From Nocardioides luteus (lineage in GTDB: Bacteria; Actinomycetota; Actinomycetes; Propionibacteriales; Nocardioidaceae), in contig NZ_JZDQ02000005.1 in the NCBI RefSeq assembly GCF_000960475.2, positions 1 to 64,000 of the forward strand: a DNA stretch of 64,000 bases. Direction: 5' to 3'. Of the stretch, positions 8,248 through 16,829 are shown piece by piece. Each line of letters starts with the position of its first letter. The stretch's first letter is position 1. The translations under genes were made by a program, and so were the position numbers. The notes below the pieces were generated by a model. It did not search any database, was not told the origin of the DNA, and was given only the letters and a program-made list of their open reading frames with translations.

Positions 8248-8251
8248 CTCA

Positions 8252-8373
8252 TTTCGTCGAGGCGTCACCCCGGTCGGTCGAGGCGTCACGCCCGTCGGCC
8301 GAGATGGCAATCTGGCGCCAACTCGGCCGGCCTACGTGACGCCTCGGCCGACGTACGTGACGCCTCGGCGGGG
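8252..8373. repeat. Palindromic 21-bp repeat array A (3 forward + 3 reverse units)
   Basis: Forward units start at 8252, 8273 and 8294; reverse-complement units start at 8315, 8336 and 8357, all at a 21-bp pitch. The best forward copy is GTCGGTCGAGGCGTCAC and the best reverse copy GTGACGCCTCGGCCGAC. The central pair GGCCGAGATGGC / GCCAACTCGGCC is a 12-bp inverted repeat with one mismatch around eight bases. The array sits between convergent genes, ending five bases before the SGNH hydrolase stop. It belongs to the same family as the arrays at 17.75, 18.48 and 33.14 kb. Confidence 0.9.
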
Positions 8374-8377
8374 TGGG

Positions 8378-9391
8378 TCAGCGCTGGGACTCGGCGAGCG
8401 GGGGAGTCTCGGCGGGGCGCTCGCCGCGGCGGGGCTCGCGCTGCTCGTTCTCGAAGGAACGGGCCCGGGCCCAGTTGCGGCCGACGCGTCCACGGGGGCG
8501 CGGGGCGGGGTCGATCTCGGTTCCTGGCCGGATGACGGCACGCAGGGAGGCGGCGGCGAGCGGCATCACGTGCTTGCCGTTGTAGGTCTCCAGGATGGCG
8601 TTCTCGTCGCCGACGAGGCCCAGCACGGTGAGCGTCGGCGGGACCAGGACCTCGCCGAGGGCGTGGTAGCCGGCAGCGGAGGGGTGGAACAGGTCGGCGC
8701 CGAACCAGAACGCGGGGGTGGCCTTGAAGGCCGGACCGAGGACGTCACCCAGGGACACGGTGTGGCCGCCGGCGCGGATGACGTGGAAGATCTGGCCGGC
8801 GGCGATGCGGATCGACCAGGCCCGCATGATCGAGCGCAGCGGCGGCAGGATCGGCGTGGCGGTGCTGAGGTCGGGGACGGTGCCGACGAGCACCTTCACG
8901 CCCGCCTCCTGGAGCCGCGTGACGGCCTGAGCGAGGTGGCTCACCGCGACCCGTGGACGCACTCGGCGGATGACATCGTTGGAACCGACCAGGATGACCG
9001 CGATGTCGGCGTCGGCGGCGATCGCCTTCTCGACCTGCGGGTGCAGGTCGGAGGACTTCGCGCCGATCTCGGAGAGGTCGTGCAGACGCACCGGCCGGTG
9101 TGCCTTCTCGGAGACGCCGGAGGCGAGGACCGCGCCAGGCGTGTCCTCGACCTCGGTCATCCCGTAGCCTGCGGCGCTCGAGTCACCGAGCAGCGCGATG
9201 TTGATCGGACGCCCCGGGTGACGCGCTCCGTACCACCCCGTCGGGGACGGTGCGACCGGCATCTTGACCTGATGGGTCGCCCGGACGGCAAGGGCCGCTT
9301 CCGCGACGAGGATCCCGGCGAACGCGACCGTCGCGGCCAGAACACCCCCGCCGGCGTACGCGGTCTTGCGAGCCAGACTCTTCTTCGCCAC
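8378..9391 (-). CDS. Exported SGNH/GDSL hydrolase
   Basis: This is a 337-residue lipase/esterase-like hydrolase. It has an uncleaved signal anchor (about residues 10-35) and then the SGNH blocks: ALLGDSSAAGYG (nucleophile Ser), the Gly block, VGSNDV (the Asn block), and a late FHPSAAGY carrying the catalytic His. The activity is probably outside the membrane on an acyl ester. GTG 9391 is chosen; GTG 9400 is also possible. It is divergent from cbs, an arrangement recalled from the Rv1075c/Rv1077 neighbourhood of M. tuberculosis. Its 3' end abuts repeat array A. Confidence 0.88.
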   Translation of the reverse strand: MAKKSLARKTAYAGGGVLAATVAFAGILVAEAALAVRATHQVKMPVAPSPTGWYGARHPGRPINIALLGDSSAAGYGMTEVEDTPGAVLASGVSEKAHRPVRLHDLSEIGAKSSDLHPQVEKAIAADADIAVILVGSNDVIRRVRPRVAVSHLAQAVTRLQEAGVKVLVGTVPDLSTATPILPPLRSIMRAWSIRIAAGQIFHVIRAGGHTVSLGDVLGPAFKATPAFWFGADLFHPSAAGYHALGEVLVPPTLTVLGLVGDENAILETYNGKHVMPLAAASLRAVIRPGTEIDPAPRPRGRVGRNWARARSFENEQREPRRGERPAETPPLAESQR

Positions 9392-9478
9392 GGGGACCAC
9401 TCTAAAGTCTTTGCCCTCATACCGGGCACTCAGTATCGGGATATAGGGGATCTCACCTAGTGGACATACGCTGTCGCC

Positions 9479-10879
9479 ATGGAGTACGTGGACTCGCTTC
9501 TCGACCTTATCGGCAACACTCCGCTCGTGCGGCTGGGGCGTGCGCTGGACGGCGCCGGCGCCTCTGAACCCGGCCAGGGACCGCTGGTTCTGGCCAAGGT
9601 GGAATACCTCAACCCGGGCGGTTCGGTGAAGGACCGCATCGCCACCCGGATGATCGAGGCGGCCGAGGCATCGGGCGAGCTCAAGCCCGGCGGCACGATC
9701 GTCGAGCCCACCTCCGGCAACACCGGTGTCGGCCTCGCGATGGTCGCCCAGCGACGCGGTTACAAGTGCATCTTCGTCTGCCCTGACAAGGTCAGCGAGG
9801 ACAAGCGCAACGTGCTGAAGGCCTACGGCGCCGAGGTCGTGGTCGCGCCCACGGCCGTGCCGCCCGAGCACCCCGACTCCTACTACAACGTCTCCGACCG
9901 GCTCGCCTCGCAGCCGGGCGCCTGGAAGCCGAACCAGTACGCCAACCCGAACAACCCGCGCTCCCACTACGAGGAGACCGGCCCCGAGATCTGGCGCCAG
10001 ACCGAGGGGAAGATCACCCACTTCGTGGCCGGCGTCGGCACCGGCGGCACGATCTCCGGGATCGGCCGCTACCTCAAGGAGCAGAACCCCGACGTCCAGG
10101 TGATCGGCGCCGACCCGGCCGGCAGCGTCTACTCCGGCGGCACCGGCCGCCCCTACCTGGTCGAGGGCGTCGGCGAGGACTTCTGGCCGGACACCTACGA
10201 CCGCGACATCGCCGACCGGATCATCGAGGTCTCCGACGCGGACTCCTTCGCCTACACCCGCCGGCTCGCCCGCGAGGAGCAGCTGCTCGTCGGCGGCAGC
10301 GCCGGCATGGCCGCGTACGCCGCCAAGCAGCTCGCCACCGAGCTGGCCGGCACGCCGGAGGGCGAGAACGCCGTGATCGTCGTGCTGCTGCCCGACTCGG
10401 GGCGCGGTTACCTGACCAAGGTGTTCAACGACGAGTGGCTGGCGCAGTACGGCTTCGCGACCGGTGAGGCGGCCAAGCAGACCGTCGGTGACGTGCTGCG
10501 CGGCAAGTCCGGCCGGCTGCCCGACCTGGTCCACACCCACCCCGGCGAGACGATCGCCGAGGCGGTGCACATCCTGCAGGAGTACGGCGTCTCGCAGATG
10601 CCCGTCGTGCGCGCCGAGCCGCCGATCGTGGCCGCCGAGGTCGCGGGCTCGGTCTCGGAGCGCACCCTGCTGGAGGCGCTGTTCACCGGCAAGGCCAAGC
10701 TCACCGACTCCGTCGAGGAGCACATGTCCCCGCCGCTGCCCTCGATCGGCTCCGGCGCCGATGCTCACGATGCCGCCCACACGCTCGGCGACTCCGACGC
10801 GCTGCTGGTGCACGAGGACGGCAAGCCGGTCGGTGTCCTCACCCGCCAGGACCTGCTCTTCTTCCTGACCAGCTCCTGA
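9479..10879 (+). CDS. cbs: Cystathionine beta-synthase
   Basis: This PLP enzyme condenses serine and homocysteine to cystathionine in reverse transsulfuration. The 466-residue product has a fold-type II catalytic domain with PLP Lys51 (PGGSVKDR), TSGNTG at 79-84 binding substrate, and GTGGTISG near residue 187 holding the phosphate. A pair of regulatory CBS motifs spans about 335-466, as in eukaryotic and actinobacterial CBS but not cysteine synthase. metB lies 25 kb downstream. A hairpin follows the gene. Confidence 0.92.
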   Translation: MEYVDSLLDLIGNTPLVRLGRALDGAGASEPGQGPLVLAKVEYLNPGGSVKDRIATRMIEAAEASGELKPGGTIVEPTSGNTGVGLAMVAQRRGYKCIFVCPDKVSEDKRNVLKAYGAEVVVAPTAVPPEHPDSYYNVSDRLASQPGAWKPNQYANPNNPRSHYEETGPEIWRQTEGKITHFVAGVGTGGTISGIGRYLKEQNPDVQVIGADPAGSVYSGGTGRPYLVEGVGEDFWPDTYDRDIADRIIEVSDADSFAYTRRLAREEQLLVGGSAGMAAYAAKQLATELAGTPEGENAVIVVLLPDSGRGYLTKVFNDEWLAQYGFATGEAAKQTVGDVLRGKSGRLPDLVHTHPGETIAEAVHILQEYGVSQMPVVRAEPPIVAAEVAGSVSERTLLEALFTGKAKLTDSVEEHMSPPLPSIGSGADAHDAAHTLGDSDALLVHEDGKPVGVLTRQDLLFFLTSS

Positions 10880-10905
10880 CGAGCTGATCAGCGAGGTCGC
10901 CGATA

Positions 10906-10927
10906 CCCTCCCCCTGGCGGGGGAGGG
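10906..10927 (+). terminator. GC-rich hairpin after cbs
   Basis: A perfect 9-bp stem (CCCTCCCCC / GGGGGAGGG) encloses the loop TGGC. It begins 27 bases after the cbs stop. No T-run follows, so it may be an actinobacterial U-less terminator. Confidence 0.55.
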
Positions 10928-10951
10928 TGGCGTACGTCATGATGCGTGGTC

Positions 10952-11338
10952 ATGATCGCGTACCCCCACATGCGCCGAAGCGGAGCCCGAGTCGGCCGGC
11001 ATCGCCGGTCGGCCATCGCCGCGGCCCTTCTGACCACGCTGTTCTCGCTGACCGCCTGTGGTGGCGGTGACGGCGGCAGTGGGGGCGGTGATCGTCCCAG
11101 CGTCGCGGACATCAAGGGTCAGATCTCCCAGAGCAGCGGCGACCAGGTGACCGACGAGCAGGCCGTCTGCCTGGCGAAGACCTACTACGAGTCGGATCTC
11201 TCCGACGAGGCGGTACGCCTCCTGGTCGAGGCCGAGGACGTCTCCAAGATCAGCCCGGAGGATCTCTCCGAGGCGGACCAGAAGGCCAGCAAGGCGCTCT
11301 ACGACCCGTTGGTGAAGTGCCTGACGCCCGCTGAGTAG
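10952..11338 (+). CDS. Small lipoprotein of unknown function
   Basis: This is a 128-residue product with a basic N-region, a hydrophobic core and the lipobox LTAC, so it should be processed by signal peptidase II and tethered outside the membrane. After a Gly-rich linker (GGGDGGSGGG) the mature part is acidic, helical and has two further cysteines (QAVCLAKT and VKCLTPAE) that might form a disulfide. ATG 10952 is used; GTG 10946 is possible. The 3' end overlaps the convergent LuxR gene by 40 bases. Confidence 0.82.
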   Translation: MIAYPHMRRSGARVGRHRRSAIAAALLTTLFSLTACGGGDGGSGGGDRPSVADIKGQISQSSGDQVTDEQAVCLAKTYYESDLSDEAVRLLVEAEDVSKISPEDLSEADQKASKALYDPLVKCLTPAE

Positions 11339-13863
11339 TCGCCGTTCGGCACGGGCCGCAGCCAGGTGCTCGCCACCCGGGCGAGGTCCTCTCGACCGGA
11401 GACCCCGGTCTTGCGGCTGATGTTGTGCAGGTGGGTCTCGACGGTGCGGGTGCTCATCTCCAGGTCCGCGGCCAGCGAGGCCGTGGTGGGGCCGTCGGGC
11501 AGCAGCCGGAGGACCTCGCTCTCTCGTGCGGAGAGCCCGATGTGGACCGCCGCACGGCGGAACAGGCCGGATCGGCTGCCGGAGATCTCGGAGCGTTCCC
11601 AGGCGAGGTCGAGCGTCTCGGCGGCTTCGGTGAGGTCGCCCGCCTCGCGCTGCAGGATCGCCAGCGAGATGGCCGCCCGGGTCACGAACACCAGGGCCCC
11701 GGCATCGGCGAGGATCACGATCGCCTCGCGGAGGGCGTCGATGTCGCCGGCGGCGGTGGCTGCTGCGTACGCCCCCATGCCCTGCAGCAGCGGGCTCTCG
11801 GTGCCTGCCGCGAGGCTGGCGGCCCGGGTGATGTGCTTGTTCTCGTTGGCACCGCGCTCGATCGCCTCGACGGCGAGGAAGATGCCGCCGGTGACGTAGC
11901 CGGCATCGAGCCGCTGGCCGACGAGCTCGCACAGCTCCTTGAGGCTGGGCATCCGGCCGCTGGCCGGGGCCATGATGCTGGCCACCATCCCGGGCCACGG
12001 GCCGAAGGCGACCTTCGCGCCGCCGATCTGCGAGGCGAGACTGCGGGCGTACTCGGGGCGGCCCTGCGCCATCGCGATCTCGGCGCCGAGCGTCAGGATG
12101 CCGGTGTGGGCGACGTCGCGGTAGGCCGCGACGCTCGAGGAGGAGAGGCTCTGGAACGCCGCCTGGCTCGCCTCGGTCAGCCGGCCAGCGATGCTCAGGC
12201 CGAGCACGCAGAGGTAGGCGTGGGCCTGGATGAGCATGGCGCTCGAGCTCTGGTTGGCCTCCTCGAGCTGCTCGCGGGCGAAGTCGATGCCGCGGTCGAG
12301 ATCGCCGCCGAGCACGTCGGCCAGCCCGACCAGGAAGGCGTGCAGGCCGGCCGGGTGCGGGTTCTGCGGGTGCTGGCTCTCCAGCAGGTTGCGCGCCTGC
12401 TCGACCATCCCGGCGGAGAGGAGGCGCTCGGCGGCGACGACGGCGAGCATCTCGGGACCGACCGTGTCACGCGGGTCCGGTTGGACGTCGGGCAGCTCGG
12501 GGACGTACTCGGTCTGGAACTGCAGGTGTGCCCGAGAGGCCTCGAGCGTCGCGGCGAAGGTGGGCAGCCGGGTCAGGCCGTCGTCGAGCACGGCCTTGGC
12601 CGCGTCCAGATCGCCCAGCTCGACCGCCTTCCAGGTGGCGAACCAGGCCAGCATCCACGCCGACTCCTGGGTGTCGGTCAGCGGGGTGCGCCGCTCGACC
12701 TCCTCGATCTGGTCGCGGGGCGCTGCGGTGTTGCGAAGTGCGATGAGGAGCGGAAGCGCGGTCTCGGGCGAGGGCATCTCGGTCCAGGAGCGGCGCGCGC
12801 GGGCGACCTCGTCGGCCATCTGACGCAGCGAGCGCTGGTGGAGCAGTGCGGCGTCGGCGCCACGTGGCCGGTGGGTGCGCTGGTCGATGAGCCGCTGGTC
12901 GGCGGCGAGGTGGTTGCGCGCGATCACCAGGCCGAACGCCGAGCCCTCGGTGATCAGGTAGTCGCCGATGAGCGGCGGGTAGAGACCCACGACGCCGCTG
13001 CCCGGGCCGTCCTCGCTGTGGCGCGCCAGTCCATGGGCGAAGAGCGCGTCGAGCACGCGGCGCTCGAGCAGCTTCTCGGCCTCGTCGAGCGGCACCGGAC
13101 CCGTCACAGCGAGGGCGGTGGCGCCGTCCCAGGCGTCCTGGTCGAGCCCGGCGACGAGCGGCTCGACGGCCGAGGCCAGCTCCGGAGCCCAGCCCGTACG
13201 CCGCGGCAGCCGCCACAGCCCGTCGAGCTGCTCCAGCACCCCTGCCCGGGGCCCGACGGTGGCGATGGCCCGCACCAGCCCGAGCAGTCCGCCGGTCGCC
13301 ATCGCGATCCGCGCCAGGGACCCGGCCTCCACCGGGCCGCCCAGGATCGCCCGGCACACCTCGTGCACCTGGTCGACCTCGAGCGCGGGGGAGCGCACCT
13401 GGACCGACGGGGCGATGCCGAGCATCAGCGTGTCCTCGGCGACCGGGTGCTGGTGGCGGCTGCTGGTCACGGCCAGAAGGCGTCGCTGGCGGTGGATGTT
13501 GCGCAGGGCGCCGACCGAGTAGGTGTCGAGCGCGTCGGCGTCGTCGATCACCAGGACGGTGCCGCTGCCGAGCTGCTTGCTCAGCGCGTCGGTCATCTCG
13601 CCGATGGTCCGCCGGGGCCCGGGTGGTGCCGCGCCGCCGATGCCGGCGGCGAGCAGCGCGGCGAACGGCTCGTTCTGCCAGGCGCGGTGGCCGCTGAGCT
13701 GGAAGACCGACAGACCCTCGTCCTCGAGCCGGTCGGCGACCAGGGCGCAGAGCTCGCTGCGCCCGGAGCCCCGTGGGCCGACCAGATGCACGCTCAGGCC
13801 CGCACCGACGTAGTCGGTGACCTCGTCGACCACGCGCGCGAGGACACCTTCGCGATCCGACAT
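11299..13863 (-). CDS. LuxR-family regulator with N-terminal AAA/STAND-type ATPase
   Basis: This is an 854-residue MalT/LAL-like regulator. The N-terminal nucleotide-binding module has GPRGSGRSE at 29-37, where the Walker A lysine is Arg35, and Walker B VLVIDDAD (103-110). A long helical TPR-like middle follows, then a C-terminal LuxR/NarL helix-turn-helix (LSARESEVLRLL, TRTVETHLHNISRKTGVSGR). Such proteins sense a signal through the ATPase and helical regions and activate promoters. ATG 13863 follows a G-rich stretch; GTG 13869 is an alternative. It is divergent from the 6C-like RNA and the cyd operon. The Lys-to-Arg change questions normal ATP hydrolysis. Confidence 0.88.
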   Translation of the reverse strand: MSDREGVLARVVDEVTDYVGAGLSVHLVGPRGSGRSELCALVADRLEDEGLSVFQLSGHRAWQNEPFAALLAAGIGGAAPPGPRRTIGEMTDALSKQLGSGTVLVIDDADALDTYSVGALRNIHRQRRLLAVTSSRHQHPVAEDTLMLGIAPSVQVRSPALEVDQVHEVCRAILGGPVEAGSLARIAMATGGLLGLVRAIATVGPRAGVLEQLDGLWRLPRRTGWAPELASAVEPLVAGLDQDAWDGATALAVTGPVPLDEAEKLLERRVLDALFAHGLARHSEDGPGSGVVGLYPPLIGDYLITEGSAFGLVIARNHLAADQRLIDQRTHRPRGADAALLHQRSLRQMADEVARARRSWTEMPSPETALPLLIALRNTAAPRDQIEEVERRTPLTDTQESAWMLAWFATWKAVELGDLDAAKAVLDDGLTRLPTFAATLEASRAHLQFQTEYVPELPDVQPDPRDTVGPEMLAVVAAERLLSAGMVEQARNLLESQHPQNPHPAGLHAFLVGLADVLGGDLDRGIDFAREQLEEANQSSSAMLIQAHAYLCVLGLSIAGRLTEASQAAFQSLSSSSVAAYRDVAHTGILTLGAEIAMAQGRPEYARSLASQIGGAKVAFGPWPGMVASIMAPASGRMPSLKELCELVGQRLDAGYVTGGIFLAVEAIERGANENKHITRAASLAAGTESPLLQGMGAYAAATAAGDIDALREAIVILADAGALVFVTRAAISLAILQREAGDLTEAAETLDLAWERSEISGSRSGLFRRAAVHIGLSARESEVLRLLPDGPTTASLAADLEMSTRTVETHLHNISRKTGVSGREDLARVASTWLRPVPNGDYSAGVRHFTNGS

Positions 13864-13960
13864 GGTCACCCCCCACCTCAAGGTACATCCAAATGCATAC
13901 CGGATTTTCTGTGGGAGCGCTGTATCGCCCGCGTATTAGGTCTACTGATACGCAGGTTAC

Positions 13961-13981
13961 CTGTTTACAGTACGTAAACAG
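13961..13981. promoter_or_regulatory. Dyad upstream of the LuxR-family gene
   Basis: CTGTTTAC and GTAAACAG are perfect 8-bp arms around five bases (AGTAC), about 100 bases upstream of the LuxR gene start. It is a candidate operator; the binding protein is unknown. Confidence 0.5.
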
Positions 13982-14065
13982 TCCGTCCGCGACCGCAACC
14001 TCTGGCCGCAGATGATGAGATAGTGATCTCACGGGCTGAGGTTCGCCTCGGCCTGCACCACTGAG

Positions 14066-14212
14066 TGACCACCAGGTTGCCGCATCAGCTCCCCCATCTG
14101 ATTGCGGCCCTGGTGGCACGAAGACCTACGGAGCCCGGCCGTCCCGGACTCGAGGTCGCGATCATCCCCCCGCGGTCGTGACCTCGAGCCCAGGGCGGCC
14201 GGGTTTCTTCTG
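14066..14212 (+). ncRNA. 6C-type small RNA (two hairpins with C-rich loops)
   Basis: Two consecutive large hairpins match the actinobacterial 6C RNA design, which is defined by two stem-loops with runs of C in the loops. Hairpin 1 (14069-14116) has arms CCACCAGG/CCTGGTGG, GCCGC/GCGGC and ATCAG/CTGAT around a loop containing CCCCC. Hairpin 2 (14134-14203) has arms CCCGGCCG/CGGCCGGG and CTCGAGGTC/GACCTCGAG around a loop containing CCCCCC. GGGTTTCTTCTGTT follows, so hairpin 2 can serve as the terminator. The C-runs are on the plus strand, fixing orientation. The 5' end is approximate. A cydA leader is the alternative. Confidence 0.75.
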
Positions 14213-14230
14213 TTCGTTCGCGAGTGTGGT

Positions 14231-14248
14231 TGGTGGCCCGGTTCACAA
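14231..14248. promoter_or_regulatory. Candidate Rex-type operator upstream of cydA
   Basis: The right half GGTTCACAA is an exact Rex half-site (TTGTGAACC in reverse); the left half TGGTGGCCC matches 6 of 9 positions. Rex controls cyd operons in streptomycetes, so the location fits. This is an eye-level match only. Confidence 0.35.
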
Positions 14249-14265
14249 GGGACGTAAGCCACGAC
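14246..14265. promoter_or_regulatory. Candidate DevR/DosR-like box upstream of cydA
   Basis: The 20-mer starting CAAGGGACGTAAGCC matches about 13 of 20 positions of the DosR consensus TTSGGGACTWWAGTCCCSAA, including the GGGAC core and the WWAG centre. It overlaps the Rex-like site. A DevR-type gene closes the same gene cluster. No scan against background was possible. Confidence 0.35.
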
Positions 14266-14331
14266 ACACGGGACGAACGCCTACAGAGGGGGTGCTGTGG
14301 CCGCTGTGGCAGCAGTGACATAGTGACTGCC

Positions 14332-15801
14332 GTGGACAGCGTCCTGGAGTTAGCCAGGTGGCAGTTCGGCATCGTGACCGTCTACCACTTTCTGTTCGTC
14401 CCACTCACGGTGGGACTCACCATGCTCGTCGCCGTGCTGGAGACGATCTGGCTGCGTACGAAGAATCCTGAGTGGCTTCGGCTCACCAAGTTCTTCTCGA
14501 AGCTCTTCCTGATCAACTTCGCGCTCGGTGTGGTCACCGGGATCGTGCAGGAGTTCCAGTTCGGGATGACCTGGTCGGACTACTCCCGCTTCGTCGGGGA
14601 CGTCTTCGGGGCGCCGCTGGCGATCGAGGCGCTGCTGGCGTTCTTCCTGGAGTCGACCTTCCTCGGCCTGTGGATCTTCGGCTGGGACAAGCTCCCGAGG
14701 GCGCTGCACAACGCGTGCATGTGGATCGTCCACCTCGGCACCCTGGCGTCGTCGTGGTTCATCCTGGCGGCCAACTCCTGGATGCAGCACCCGGTCGGCT
14801 ACAAGTTCAACGAGGTCACCGGGCGCGCCGAGCTCACCGACTTCTGGGCGGTGATGTTCAACAAGGTGCAGCTGGGCACGTTCCCGCACGTCATCCTCGC
14901 GGCCTACCTGACCTCGGCGGCCTTCATGCTCGGCATCCTGGGCTGGCTCTACCTGCGCCGGCCGGGGCTCGACGGCGCCGACCGTCCGATGCACCGGCGC
15001 GGCATGGTGCTGGCGGCCTGGATCATGGTCGTCTCCGGTCTCGGCGTGGCCATCTCGGGTGACGTCCAGGGCAAGATCATGACCGAGGTCCAGCCGATGA
15101 AGATGGCGGCCGCGGAGGCGCTCTGGGAGACGTCCGACTCGTGCGCGCCGTTCTCGGTCCTGACCATCGGCACCCGCGACGGGAAGCACGAGAAGTGGGC
15201 CCTCGAGGTGCCCTGCGTGCTGTCCTTCCTCGGCACCGGTACGTTCGACGGCAAGGTCGAGGGCATCTACGACCTGCAGGAGAAGTACCGCGCGACGTAC
15301 GGCGCGACGCCGGGGGAGACCTACTACTCACCGGGGGACTACACCCCCAACATCCCGGTCACCTACTGGACCTTCCGCTGGATGATGGGCCTCGGCGTCG
15401 TCGGTGGTCTCGTCGGCCTGGCGGTGCTGTGGCTGACCCGCCGGGGACGGACGCCCACCGGGTTCGTCGGCCGGGTGCTCCCTGCGCTGGCGATCTCGGC
15501 GCCGGTGATGGTGCTGCTGGGCAACTCGATGGGCTGGATCTTCACCGAGATGGGCCGCCAGCCGTGGGTGGTCTTCGGGGTGCTGACGACCGCTCAGGGG
15601 GTCTCGCCGGGTGTCGAGCCCTGGGAGGTGTGGATGTCGCTGCTGGGGTTCACGCTGCTCTACGCCGTGCTCGCGGTCATCGAGGTCGGGCTGCTGATGA
15701 AGTATGTGAAGAAGGCGCCGGACCCGTTCGTCGAGCCACCTTCACCGTCCCTGCGCGGCTCCGAGTCGGATGCCGACGAGCCGATGAACTTCGCGTACTG
15801 A
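14332..15801 (+). CDS. cydA: Cytochrome bd quinol oxidase subunit I
   Basis: This is the haem-bearing subunit of the high-affinity bd oxidase, an integral membrane enzyme that oxidises quinol and reduces oxygen. The 489-residue product begins LELARWQFGIVTVYHFLFVP, containing the conserved His ligand near the N-terminus. The second haem ligands and the Q-loop (GxPxWxxxxG-like GRQPWVVFGVLTT) are present late in the protein. The short Q-loop typical of actinobacteria is seen. GTG 14332 aligns with the usual family start; GTG 14323 is an alternative. It leads the cydA-cydB-cydDC operon. Confidence 0.95.
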   Translation: MDSVLELARWQFGIVTVYHFLFVPLTVGLTMLVAVLETIWLRTKNPEWLRLTKFFSKLFLINFALGVVTGIVQEFQFGMTWSDYSRFVGDVFGAPLAIEALLAFFLESTFLGLWIFGWDKLPRALHNACMWIVHLGTLASSWFILAANSWMQHPVGYKFNEVTGRAELTDFWAVMFNKVQLGTFPHVILAAYLTSAAFMLGILGWLYLRRPGLDGADRPMHRRGMVLAAWIMVVSGLGVAISGDVQGKIMTEVQPMKMAAAEALWETSDSCAPFSVLTIGTRDGKHEKWALEVPCVLSFLGTGTFDGKVEGIYDLQEKYRATYGATPGETYYSPGDYTPNIPVTYWTFRWMMGLGVVGGLVGLAVLWLTRRGRTPTGFVGRVLPALAISAPVMVLLGNSMGWIFTEMGRQPWVVFGVLTTAQGVSPGVEPWEVWMSLLGFTLLYAVLAVIEVGLLMKYVKKAPDPFVEPPSPSLRGSESDADEPMNFAY

Positions 15802-15811
15802 GGAGCCTGCG

Positions 15812-16813
<1,002 letters not shown>

Positions 16814-16829
16814 TGATCCAGCTGTCCTG

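Larger units (their letters stand above)
13864..14331. other. 468-bp intergenic region between the LuxR gene and cydA
   Basis: There is no protein-coding gene here. It holds a dyad near 13961, two large C-loop hairpins read as a 6C-type RNA (14066-14212), and candidate Rex- and DevR-like sites just upstream of cydA. It must also carry promoters for the LuxR gene on the minus strand and for the RNA and cyd operon on the plus strand. Confidence 0.8.

Noticed and set aside
8378..10813. An 811-codon open frame on the minus strand across cbs
   Set aside because: Only its 3' third encodes the SGNH hydrolase; the rest is antisense to cbs and has the Arg/Gly/Leu/Val bias of GC-rich shadow frames.
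11425..13977. An 850-codon plus-strand frame
   Set aside because: It is antisense to the LuxR-family regulator, whose domains are clear, and has shadow-type composition.
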